Assembly: GCA_902765725.1 (NCBI GenBank)
Contig: CACXAT010000001.1
Location: 114,737-178,736, forward strand
Direction of reading: 5' to 3'
DNA from: an uncultured Lachnospiraceae bacterium
GTDB taxonomy: Bacteria; Bacillota; Clostridia; Lachnospirales; Lachnospiraceae
Length of the DNA: 64,000 bases
Shown here: positions 1 through 7,328 of the stretch, in pieces
Position numbering within the stretch: the stretch's first letter is position 1
Layout: every line of letters begins with the position of its first letter
Notes under the pieces: model-generated
What the model was told of the DNA's origin: nothing
Databases searched by the model: none
What the model saw: only the letters and a program-made list of their open reading frames with translations
Position numbers and translations under genes: made by a program

Positions 1-183
1 GGGATTCACTATGACCCTGAGGTTGTACTGTTCCGCCACTGCCGTAATCATCTCATTCGGAGTCGATGTGGCGATCAGTATCCTGCTATTTTTCGTCTGC
101 CGTACAAGAGACTCCACACATTCCTGCAGATACGGACTTCTCCCGTAGGCGCATACCACAAATGAGTGCAGCGGTGCTCTCAT
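1..183 (-). CDS. Glycosyltransferase family 2, N-terminal fragment (runs off the window)
   Basis: Only the first 61 codons are present; the gene continues past position 1. The ATG at 181-183 overlaps the TGA of the DUF2304 gene (ATGA), so the two are translationally coupled. The N-terminus has the GT-A first strand and following helix typical of GT2 enzymes (FVVCAYGRSPYLQECVESL), where the sugar-nucleotide binding site begins. The family transfers sugars onto lipid or polysaccharide acceptors on the cytoplasmic face. With the next two genes it forms a small surface-polysaccharide operon on the minus strand. Donor, acceptor and C-terminal domains cannot be judged from this fragment. Confidence 0.8.
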   Translation of the reverse strand, partial: MRAPLHSFVVCAYGRSPYLQECVESLVRQTKNSRILIATSTPNEMITAVAEQYNLRVIVNP

Positions 184-560
184 GGGTTTTGCCCTTCTTC
201 CTTTTCTTCCTGAACTTCAAGCCTGTGCTCCGCATCCAGCGAGCGCAGCGCCACTTCTGCAGACAGCACTGTGATCTTGTCCTCCAGCTGCGACGTCAGC
301 ATGGACAGGGTAAACACCTTCACCAGAAGCAGAAAGATAATAACCAGAAAGATCAGATTCGCCGGAGATATCATCCCCAGCTTCCTGGTCAGCCAGTAGG
401 TGACTTCCGGGAAGATTCCAAGAACAGCAAGCAGCACAGCGAATACTATCCAGTAAATCGCATGATCCAGCTTGATCTTCAGCCGCCGGATCTGATACAG
501 GATCCAGCATGCTGACACGGCTGCCGCAATCAATAATATCGTACGCAACGAATTAGACAT
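180..560 (-). CDS. DUF2304 domain membrane protein
   Basis: A 126-residue protein with three hydrophobic segments (about residues 6-25, 35-53 and 65-86) and a charged, probably coiled-coil C-terminal tail. Size, hydrophobic pattern and position between two GT2 genes fit DUF2304, a family commonly encoded beside dolichyl-phosphate-mannose-synthase-like glycosyltransferases in polysaccharide loci. The ATG at 558-560 is preferred to an upstream TTG (566) because AGGTGG lies six bases before it. It is 44 bases downstream of the GT2 gene at 605-1309 and overlaps the next GT2 start. Its molecular role is unknown; it may anchor or partner the glycosyltransferase. Confidence 0.8.
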   Translation of the reverse strand: MSNSLRTILLIAAAVSACWILYQIRRLKIKLDHAIYWIVFAVLLAVLGIFPEVTYWLTRKLGMISPANLIFLVIIFLLLVKVFTLSMLTSQLEDKITVLSAEVALRSLDAEHRLEVQEEKEEGQNP

Positions 561-604
561 ATCCAACCACCTGAATCGATATTCTACGCCACTGCAAAAC
601 TACT

Positions 605-1309
605 TCACCTGCCGGTGTCGGGCCGTTTTCTGACCCACTGAAACAGCAGGATCGAGAACATGATCCTCATCATGTACCATGCGGAGCTCCAGAGCGTAAG
701 ATAGCTCGTACCTGCGATCCGCTCAGACATCTCCACCTGCACTTCACGGATCTTCACTCCGCTGTTCAATAAGAAAGCAAGCGTGTCCGGCTCCGGACTG
801 TAATGCATGTCATAGCCAAACTGCTTGATCATCTTCTTGTTGAAAAGACGCATTCCGCTGGTGACATCCCCGATGTGCTTTCCGGTAGTCAGCCGGATCG
901 CGCCGGTGATCAGTATACTTCCGAACATTCTTGCGGTAAGCGGCTTTCTCTTCGTCCGGAAGCGGGATCCGATCACGATATCACAGCCGGAATCTTCCAT
1001 CTCCGCAAGCATGGCTTCGATATATCTCGGATCGTGCTGTCCGTCTCCGTCCAGCTGCACGACATAATCGTATCCATAATAATTGGCATACCGCATGCCG
1101 CTCTTTATGGCGCCGGACAGTCCGACATTGACAGGAAGATCCATCATGTTATAGCCCCTGCGGGCACAGATCTTACGGGTACTGTCGGAAGAACCGTCAT
1201 TGATGATCACATAATCATACTGTGGATAGTTTCCGGTCAGGTTATCCACGACGCGTTCAATATTCTCCGCCTCATTGTAGGCGGGTATGATGATAAGAAC
1301 GTTATTCAT
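605..1309 (-). CDS. Glycosyltransferase family 2 (DPM1/polyprenyl-phosphate type)
   Basis: A 234-residue protein starting with the GT2 signature IIIPAYNEAENIERVVDNL, followed by the metal/nucleotide-binding acidic motif (QLDGDGQHDP near residue 87) and GSRF. Length and motifs match single-domain dolichyl- or polyprenyl-phosphate hexose synthases, which load a sugar from a nucleotide donor onto a lipid phosphate at the cytoplasmic membrane. The C-terminus has a weakly hydrophobic stretch that may lie on the membrane. It is first in the small operon with DUF2304 and the partial GT2. The putative acceptor is inferred from the family only. Confidence 0.9.
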   Translation of the reverse strand: MNNVLIIIPAYNEAENIERVVDNLTGNYPQYDYVIINDGSSDSTRKICARRGYNMMDLPVNVGLSGAIKSGMRYANYYGYDYVVQLDGDGQHDPRYIEAMLAEMEDSGCDIVIGSRFRTKRKPLTARMFGSILITGAIRLTTGKHIGDVTSGMRLFNKKMIKQFGYDMHYSPEPDTLAFLLNSGVKIREVQVEMSERIAGTSYLTLWSSAWYMMRIMFSILLFQWVRKRPDTGR

Positions 1310-1428
1310 CGCATTTACATGCCTTCCCTATTCTGAATATGCCAGTATTGTATCACAGGCTCTTCCCTTTTGCATCTCTGTCTGCCGGCGGCCGCGCCGC
1401 CTCACCTGATAAGATTGCCCGCCTGCGG

Positions 1429-2559
1429 TCACAGGGTTGCTCCGATCAGTTGCGCAAACACTACGATCAGTGCCAGCGCGACCGGATACGTTGCCGCGTA
1501 GGAGTGGGCCACGTCGTCTGTTCCGGTGGAGCTGATCAATGTGCCCAGTGCCGGCGTGCTCGTCATTCCTCCGCAGATCGCCCCCATGGACTCCAGTATG
1601 TTCAATCTGCAGATCTTCCTGGCCGCCGCAAAACCGACTGCCAGCGGAACAACCGCCATCAGCGCTCCGTATACGAACAGGATCATGCCCTTCTGGGACA
1701 GGACCTCTGTAAATCCCTTTCCGGCGTGGGTTCCCGCTCCGACCAGGAAAAATGCAAGCCCCAGCTCTCTCATGGTGACCAGCGTGCCGTTTTTGACCCG
1801 CATATCAAAGATCCCTATGTTCTGAAAATGCCCGAACACGATCCCGGTCAGCAGCGGACCGCCGCTGGTCCCCAGGGAAAATGACCCGCCCCAGGGAAAT
1901 GGGATCCTGATCTGCCCTGCCAGGAATCCGAGCATGATAACCAGCGAGAAGGAAAACAGGCCATATGTGTCAAACCGGATCAGATTCTCCGGCAGCAGCC
2001 GGGTCCGTCCGGCACCCATAGCCTTCAGCGCATCTCTCTCAGCATCCAGATCCACATGCAGAAGCCGCGGGATCACCTGCACAAACAGGACCACCGAGAT
2101 CACTCCGAATGGATAGGCAATTCCATATCCCACGGATACCAGATCCGATCCGGTTGCCTCGATCGCGGCTGCCAGTCCCGGTGTTGTCGTCAATGCCCCC
2201 GCCAGAAGCCCCAGCCCCAGGTCTGTCGTAATATCGGTGACCCGGATTATCAGAAGACAGGCAAGGCAGCCGGATACGATGATCGCGGTTCCGATCAGCA
2301 CGAAGGACCTGGCTTTGCCGCGGAAATTCCGAAAAAAGGTTGGTCCTGCGATCATTCCCACGGCTGCCACAAAGCACGCAAGACCGATATTCTGTACGAT
2401 GGAAGGGATCTCATATCCGAAATGGCCGAATACAAGCGCTGTGAGCAGTATACCGGCCGATCCAAGCCCTACTCCCTTCACCCTCACTCTTCCGATCGCA
2501 TATCCGATACTCATAATAAGGAAGAGTTGAAATAACTGATTTGTAAGAATGCTGTTCAT
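1429..2559 (-). CDS. AspT/YidE/YbjL-type putative transporter
   Basis: About 376 residues, almost wholly hydrophobic, with ten or so predicted membrane segments in two homologous halves. Each half carries a Thr-rich re-entrant motif: ALTTTPGL around residue 130 and GGMTSTPALGT near the C-terminus. This duplicated motif is characteristic of the aspartate:alanine exchanger (AAE) family. The cytoplasmic RCK/TrkA-C domains found in AspT and YidE are absent, so this is a minimal version. The start at 2557-2559 is chosen because AGAAAGG lies about ten bases upstream. The substrate cannot be read from sequence; a carboxylate or amino acid is likely by family. Confidence 0.8.
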   Translation of the reverse strand: MNSILTNQLFQLFLIMSIGYAIGRVRVKGVGLGSAGILLTALVFGHFGYEIPSIVQNIGLACFVAAVGMIAGPTFFRNFRGKARSFVLIGTAIIVSGCLACLLIIRVTDITTDLGLGLLAGALTTTPGLAAAIEATGSDLVSVGYGIAYPFGVISVVLFVQVIPRLLHVDLDAERDALKAMGAGRTRLLPENLIRFDTYGLFSFSLVIMLGFLAGQIRIPFPWGGSFSLGTSGGPLLTGIVFGHFQNIGIFDMRVKNGTLVTMRELGLAFFLVGAGTHAGKGFTEVLSQKGMILFVYGALMAVVPLAVGFAAARKICRLNILESMGAICGGMTSTPALGTLISSTGTDDVAHSYAATYPVALALIVVFAQLIGATL

Positions 2560-2597
2560 CTTGAACCAGCCTTTCTGCAATCATTCAATAATCTCAA

Positions 2598-2634
2598 AAA
2601 TCGCACCCTGGATTACTGATCCGGAGTGCGATTT
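2598..2634 (-). terminator. Intrinsic terminator of the beta-helix surface protein gene
   Basis: Perfect 9-bp inverted repeat (AAATCGCAC at 2598-2606, GTGCGATTT at 2626-2634). Read on the minus strand the stem ends in a run of five T, directly downstream of the gene that stops at 2706. Confidence 0.8.
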
Positions 2635-2705
2635 CTCTGATCCTGTTTATGAAGTCCGTACCGCTCTCAGAAGCAGTCCTGCAAACTGCAGTTTCTGCTG
2701 ATCGA

Positions 2706-5700
2706 TTACTTCACCTTCCTGTACTTCACTGCGCTCCACTTCGAGATCTTTGATCCCTTATAGAAGCGGACCCTGACATAGTACCTGGTTCCCTTCTTCA
2801 GCTTCTTGAAGGTGTAGGACGTTTTGGTCTTTCCGACCTTTCTGTGCCTGACAATATTGGTGAAGTTCTTGTCGGTTGCGACTTCGATGTAGAAGCCCTT
2901 GATCTTCCTCAGCTTAGAGCTGGCAGGTTTCTTCCAGGAGACGGTGAGCTTACGTCCGCCGACTGCCTTGGCGCTTACCTTTGCCGGTCTTCCGGAGATC
3001 TGGTATGCCGGTGCGGGCGGCTGAACCTTGGAATCGTCATGCTGCTTCTCGCCGCATACCGTGCAGACACGGTCGCCGTTCGCATCCCACTCGCCCCAGG
3101 TATGACCCTTGGCTGCTGCTGTGATTGTACCGGGATCGACTTCTTCCTTTGCGTCAGCAGTCTTGTATGCCTTTTTAAGCGTTTCACAATACCAGCAGTC
3201 CGCCGTGACACCAGGCAATGTGCAGGTTGCCTCCTTATTCGCGGCAGCTGTCAGCTTTATCAGGTCATTGTGGAAAATCCACGGGACTGTTGTGGCAGAA
3301 CTCGGGAGAGTTCCCTTGTTCTTCGCAACAGTTGCATCGGTTCCAATCAGCAGGCTGACATCCGCTCCGCTCTTGTTCAGGAACTCGGTGTGTGCCTGAC
3401 AGCCTGTGATAGTCTTTCCTGAAGCAGCAGCTCCGACCGTGAACTTCGTCGCAGATGCGTTGCCTGCATAGAGCGTAGGCATAACCTTATCATAAGCCTC
3501 TGCGTAGAAGATGCCATCCGTTTCGCCGACAAGTGCTACTTTGGAAGTATCAACGCTGTCCTTCATCACATTCGTCTTGTTCGGGCTGTAAGTTCCGCCC
3601 GTAATCATATTCGTCGCCTTTTTCCCGGAGACCGCATCCCAGTTCGACCTCTTCGAGCGGAACGTTCCACCTGAGATAACGGATCCGGTGGCATCATCCT
3701 GAATATACAGGGCATGGCCTTTCTCGGAAGTGAAGGTTCCGGACTTGATGGTAAGCGTCGCATCCTTGGCAAAAGTTATCGCCGAACCGTTAGAGGTTGT
3801 TCCGGGGGACGGATCCCCGGTCTGATCGCCATTGCCCGCTATCACAGAATCTGTGATCGTACATTCGCCGGCAAAGATCTTCATGCCCTGCGGACCGGTA
3901 ATTGTACATTTGTTGACGGTGATCTTTGCATCTTTCGCATCTGAGGAAACCCAAACCGTACTTCCCGTATAGCTGTCTGTTGCGGTCAGCTTAGCGGAAT
4001 CGAGCACAATAGTGCTCTTTCCCTTAAGAACATCCAGCGCATAGCGTTTCGCTGTCACGGGGCTCTTTACAGTCAGTTTGTATGTCGCAGCTGCATCGCC
4101 GCCTACTTTAATAGCCGTACTATCCTCAGATGAACTTACAGTAACGGAAGAATCCAACGTAACAACAGCACCCTCATCTACCACAAGGACGTAATCATTT
4201 GTGTATGGCTTCATCGTACCGTTCTTGAAGGTAACGATACAGCCTTTCACCTCAAACCTTGTTCTGACCAGATGATTGTTCAGGTCGATCGTTCTGTTGA
4301 TCCCGATATTTATAACATCTTCATTGGTGGTTTCCGGAGTAATGTCCTTAAACAGCTTTACGATATCACCCGTATTCGGGCTATATGACTCCGATGTAAC
4401 AGTCATCGCCTCCTTAAGGGTATCCGTATAGAAAGTAACTCCATCCCGGATATAGGCTGCTGCCGCATTTTCGGCTGTCAGCGTACGGATAATATACACT
4501 CCGTTTGCATTCGTTCTGTCTGCCCTGCAGTTTACATTCGGAAGATATATGCGGTTTACAGGGTGGCCGAATCCAACGTCTTCTGTTGTAACCTTGACGA
4601 TCTTCTCTTTATTTTTACAATAGATATCTGCCGTTTTCCCCTCCAGATAACCTCCATAGACTTCTATTGATCCATAGCTGTCACTGTCCTTTTCATAAAT
4701 AGCAAATCCTGTTTCGGAAATGATCTTGGTTGTATCCTGAGTACCATTGATAATAATTTTCGCCGTCTGTCCACTATTGTTGCCGAGCGTCACAGCGTTT
4801 CCCTTTGTTTCGATCTTGGTACACAGCACTCCCTTCTTAATCTCAAAAGTGCCGCCTATAACCAGAACACCATCACCGTCTCCGGTAACATTGATATTGG
4901 CATCCGTCAGGTTCACTGCCCCGGCAGATTTGTTTATCATGATTCCAGTACGGCTGTCGTCCTTAACCTCAAGGAGAGAGTCTTTGTTCATGTTCAGCGT
5001 TCCGTCATAAACATCAACGGCCACGGTACTCGTTCCTCCTGAAGAAACGAGCGATCCTCCGTTCACATTGACAACACCGCCGTCTGATATTCTCACACAG
5101 ATCGACTCAGTAACTGTTGCATCTGAAGAAATATTCACCTCAGCCCCCTGCACATTCAGGCTGCCCTGCAGAGTACCGTTGGTGATGGTCAGCTTCTTTC
5201 CATCCTCTACATAAAACCAGAAAGAGGAACCGAACGTCAGTGTTTTCTTGTTCAGATCAATGGTGACAGACGTCGCGTCCTTCAGTGTATTCTTATCGAT
5301 ATGAAAATTCGATCCCAGATAACTCATATCTGCAGTCAGACGGATCGTATCTCCCTCTTTTGCCTGAAGAATGGCTTCCTCGAATTCGGTAATCGTGCCA
5401 ACAGGTTTTATTGCTCCGTCAGCAGCTTCCAGAGTCTCTTCCTCTTCTTCTGTTTCTGTCTCCAGAAGGATTCCGTCTTCCGGAATCTCTTCCGAATCTT
5501 CCGGCTCCTCATCATCTGCGATCAGGAACTCTTCCTCATCTTCTGCAGGCGCATCCTCTGCAAGGTCTTCCTGCACTTCAGCGACCACTTCCGAAAATAC
5601 TTCTGTCTCTTCCACAGCAGCCACATCAGCCGGAGTCTCCACAGCAGCCACTTCCACCTCACCGGCACCGGCAAGAACTTCCTCTGTGACTTCTGCAGTC

Positions 5701-5825
5701 TCTTCCTGAGCGATCACCAGCTGAGAGAGATCTTCTTCCTGGGAGTATCCCGCCACAGGGATACCAAGGATCATCGATGCTGAGACGATCCCGGCCAGAA
5801 GCTTCTTTCCAAATGACTTCTTCAT
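2706..5825 (-). CDS. Large secreted surface protein: acidic linker, beta-helix repeats, C-terminal Fn3-like domain
   Basis: About 1039 residues. The start at 5825 has GGAGG nine bases upstream and gives a classical signal peptide (MKKSFGKKLLAGIVSASMIL...). Next comes a strongly acidic, Glu/Val/Ala-rich low-complexity region (about residues 35-135). About 650 residues of short Val/Thr/Asp-rich strands follow (repeated motifs such as INGTQ, VNVNGGS, LTIKSGTF), typical of a right-handed parallel beta-helix. A short segment with Cys pairs (CWYC, CTVCG) precedes a C-terminal fibronectin III-like domain ending in SKWSAVKYRKVK. No LPXTG or lipobox was seen, so how it stays on the surface is unclear. 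No catalytic motif was recognised; adhesion or glycan binding is a guess. Confidence 0.8.
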   Translation of the reverse strand: MKKSFGKKLLAGIVSASMILGIPVAGYSQEEDLSQLVIAQEETAEVTEEVLAGAGEVEVAAVETPADVAAVEETEVFSEVVAEVQEDLAEDAPAEDEEEFLIADDEEPEDSEEIPEDGILLETETEEEEETLEAADGAIKPVGTITEFEEAILQAKEGDTIRLTADMSYLGSNFHIDKNTLKDATSVTIDLNKKTLTFGSSFWFYVEDGKKLTITNGTLQGSLNVQGAEVNISSDATVTESICVRISDGGVVNVNGGSLVSSGGTSTVAVDVYDGTLNMNKDSLLEVKDDSRTGIMINKSAGAVNLTDANINVTGDGDGVLVIGGTFEIKKGVLCTKIETKGNAVTLGNNSGQTAKIIINGTQDTTKIISETGFAIYEKDSDSYGSIEVYGGYLEGKTADIYCKNKEKIVKVTTEDVGFGHPVNRIYLPNVNCRADRTNANGVYIIRTLTAENAAAAYIRDGVTFYTDTLKEAMTVTSESYSPNTGDIVKLFKDITPETTNEDVINIGINRTIDLNNHLVRTRFEVKGCIVTFKNGTMKPYTNDYVLVVDEGAVVTLDSSVTVSSSEDSTAIKVGGDAAATYKLTVKSPVTAKRYALDVLKGKSTIVLDSAKLTATDSYTGSTVWVSSDAKDAKITVNKCTITGPQGMKIFAGECTITDSVIAGNGDQTGDPSPGTTSNGSAITFAKDATLTIKSGTFTSEKGHALYIQDDATGSVISGGTFRSKRSNWDAVSGKKATNMITGGTYSPNKTNVMKDSVDTSKVALVGETDGIFYAEAYDKVMPTLYAGNASATKFTVGAAASGKTITGCQAHTEFLNKSGADVSLLIGTDATVAKNKGTLPSSATTVPWIFHNDLIKLTAAANKEATCTLPGVTADCWYCETLKKAYKTADAKEEVDPGTITAAAKGHTWGEWDANGDRVCTVCGEKQHDDSKVQPPAPAYQISGRPAKVSAKAVGGRKLTVSWKKPASSKLRKIKGFYIEVATDKNFTNIVRHRKVGKTKTSYTFKKLKKGTRYYVRVRFYKGSKISKWSAVKYRKVK

Positions 5826-5955
5826 GCTCTGTTCCTCCAATGACATGCTTCTTCCAACGATTGTAAGCAATCCCCTTCTGCGTTAAAAATGGATACTCCC
5901 CAGTTCCATTCTCTGTAAAGGCATAGTACGCCCCTCACAGTTTAGGCTGTTCTAA

Positions 5956-5984
5956 ATCTTAACATATTTTTAATCTTTATGCAA
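5956..5984 (-). promoter_or_regulatory. Candidate sigma-A promoter for the surface protein gene
   Basis: On the minus strand TTGCAT (5979-5984) and TAAGAT (5956-5961) are separated by 17 bases, about 130 bases upstream of the start at 5825, in an A+T-rich stretch. Confidence 0.5.
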
Positions 5985-6257
5985 CAGATCGGGGTTTTGA
6001 AAGCACGCCTACTTATCCCCATTTTCCCCTTTAGAATCCACCTTTTTTCCTCATAGTTATCCACAATCACACGAAGACGGCGGCGACACGGCCAAAACAG
6101 CCTGCGTTTGTTCAGTCAAAAAAGTTTGGCAGAGGCTCTGATTCATGATAGAGTTGGAAGAGAAGACATGATTGATGCCATGTCCATGCAGCACGCAGTT
6201 CATCTGTTCATGCGCAGTCATGCAGAGCATCATAAAACAATGAAAGGAAGGTATGTT
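5985..6257. other. Intergenic region between divergent genes, no gene recognised
   Basis: Together with the promoter above this is a gap of over 400 bases. An open frame extends upstream from the DUF937 gene to 6108, but its first 50 residues do not belong to the DUF937 family and it has no ribosome-binding site. Two DnaA-box-like 9-mers (6013-6021 and exact TTATCCACA at 6057-6065) are present, too few to suggest an origin. Confidence 0.4.
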
Positions 6258-7127
6258 ATGAATCTGCTGAATCTTCTTATGGGTACTCTTGCTTCTGACA
6301 GTTCCATCAACTCACTGTCTAAAAAGACCGGCATTAATGCTTCACTTATTACGAAGCTTCTTCCGCTGGCGATACCGATCCTGCTGAAAGAACTGACGAA
6401 AAATGCAGGCAGGGAAGGCGGCGCTGCGTCTCTTCTTACAGCGCTCGGGCAGCATACCAATACGCGCTCGATCCCGCAGCAGATCGATGATGTCGATGAA
6501 GAAGACGGTCAGAAGATCGTTGCTCACATCCTTGGCGATGACTCAGACAAAGTTGTTTCCGCACTTGCGCAGGAAACCGGTATGGAAGGCTCACAGGTCA
6601 GCCGTTCTCTCGGCGCTCTTGCCCCTGCTCTGATGAGCATGCTCTCCAGCTCCGCGAATACGGTTCATTCTTCCGGCGTCAACCTGTCGGATGGTTTCGA
6701 TCTGACGGATGTCATGGGGCTATTCGGAGGTGCCAAACCCCAGCAGCAGAACTACAGCATGCTTGGTTCCCTTCTGGGCGGTGGTGCTCCGCAGCAGCAA
6801 TCTTCCGGCGGTCTGCTCGGTGCTCTTCTGGGCGGCGGTGCTCCCCAGCAGCAACCTTCCGGCGGTCTGCTCGGTGCTCTTCTGGGCGGTGCTCCGCAGC
6901 AGCAGCAACCTTCCGGTGGTCTGCTCGGATCCCTTCTGGGCGGCGGCGCTCCGCAGCAGCAGCAATCTTCCGGCGGCTTGCTGGGTGCTCTTCTTGGCGG
7001 CGGTGCTCCGCAACAGCAGCAGTCCAGCCCTATGGGCGGTCTGCTCGGATCCATGTTCGGCGGTCAGTCTGCCCAGTCCAATGACGGAACAGAACTTCTG
7101 TCCATGCTCGTAAACATGATGAAATAA
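6258..7127 (+). CDS. DUF937 family protein with C-terminal Gly-Leu/Gln tandem repeat
   Basis: The start at 6258 is chosen because GGAAGG lies seven bases upstream and the protein then begins exactly at the family N-terminus (MNLLNLLMGTLASDSSINSL). 289 residues. The first 165 or so are the helical DUF937 (YidB-like) domain. Residues 168-270 are about five and a half copies of an 18-19-residue unit GGLLG(A/S)LLGGGAPQQQ(Q)(S/P)S, encoded by 54-57-bp DNA repeats. The function of the family is not established. The repeat tail resembles low-complexity self-associating sequences and may vary in copy number between strains. It is monocistronic and followed by a strongly structured element. Confidence 0.8.
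   Translation: MNLLNLLMGTLASDSSINSLSKKTGINASLITKLLPLAIPILLKELTKNAGREGGAASLLTALGQHTNTRSIPQQIDDVDEEDGQKIVAHILGDDSDKVVSALAQETGMEGSQVSRSLGALAPALMSMLSSSANTVHSSGVNLSDGFDLTDVMGLFGGAKPQQQNYSMLGSLLGGGAPQQQSSGGLLGALLGGGAPQQQPSGGLLGALLGGAPQQQQPSGGLLGSLLGGGAPQQQQSSGGLLGALLGGGAPQQQQSSPMGGLLGSMFGGQSAQSNDGTELLSMLVNMMK
6759..7065 (+). repeat. In-frame tandem repeats of 54-57 bp
   Basis: Five to six imperfect direct copies inside the DUF937 gene, each encoding GGLLG(A/S)LLGGGAPQQQ. Units differ by one Gly or Gln codon, as expected from slippage or recombination between copies. Confidence 0.85.
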
Positions 7128-7135
7128 AGATAACG

Positions 7136-7318
7136 ATTCATGGCCGGTCTGAGTTCCGTACACTGCCGCTGCAGGCTTGCCTGTAAGCGGCAGTATACGG
7201 ACTCAGATCAAGCCCGTGAAGCGGGCTCCCACTCACAGCCGTGGGCAGGAGCTGCGTCAGCAGCGTCATACATGCAAAGCATGGATGGCCCACGGCTTGA
7301 GAGGGAACGGCCATGAAT
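7136..7318. repeat. Structured 183-bp inverted-repeat element between convergent genes
   Basis: The outer arms ATTCATGGCCG (7136-7146) and CGGCCATGAAT (7308-7318) are a perfect 11-bp inverted repeat. Nested inside are a long hairpin (7151-7170 with 7185-7204), AGCCCG/CGGGCT (7211-7216, 7222-7227), a 9-bp pair GCCGTGGGC/GCCCACGGC (7238-7246, 7288-7296), and two small hairpins (GCTGC/GCAGC and CATGC/GCATG) within that pair. It could be a non-autonomous mobile element or a structured RNA, and probably also ends transcription of both neighbours. Confidence 0.6.
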
Positions 7319-7328
7319 TGTGAATAAC

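Noticed and set aside
6013..6065. Two DnaA-box-like 9-mers suggesting an origin
   Set aside because: Only one exact box; a single 9-mer is expected about once in two such windows by chance, and no dnaA, dnaN or A+T-rich unwinding region lies nearby.
6759..7065. Tandem repeats resembling a CRISPR array
   Set aside because: Repeats are in frame, contiguous without unique spacers, and encode a protein tail.
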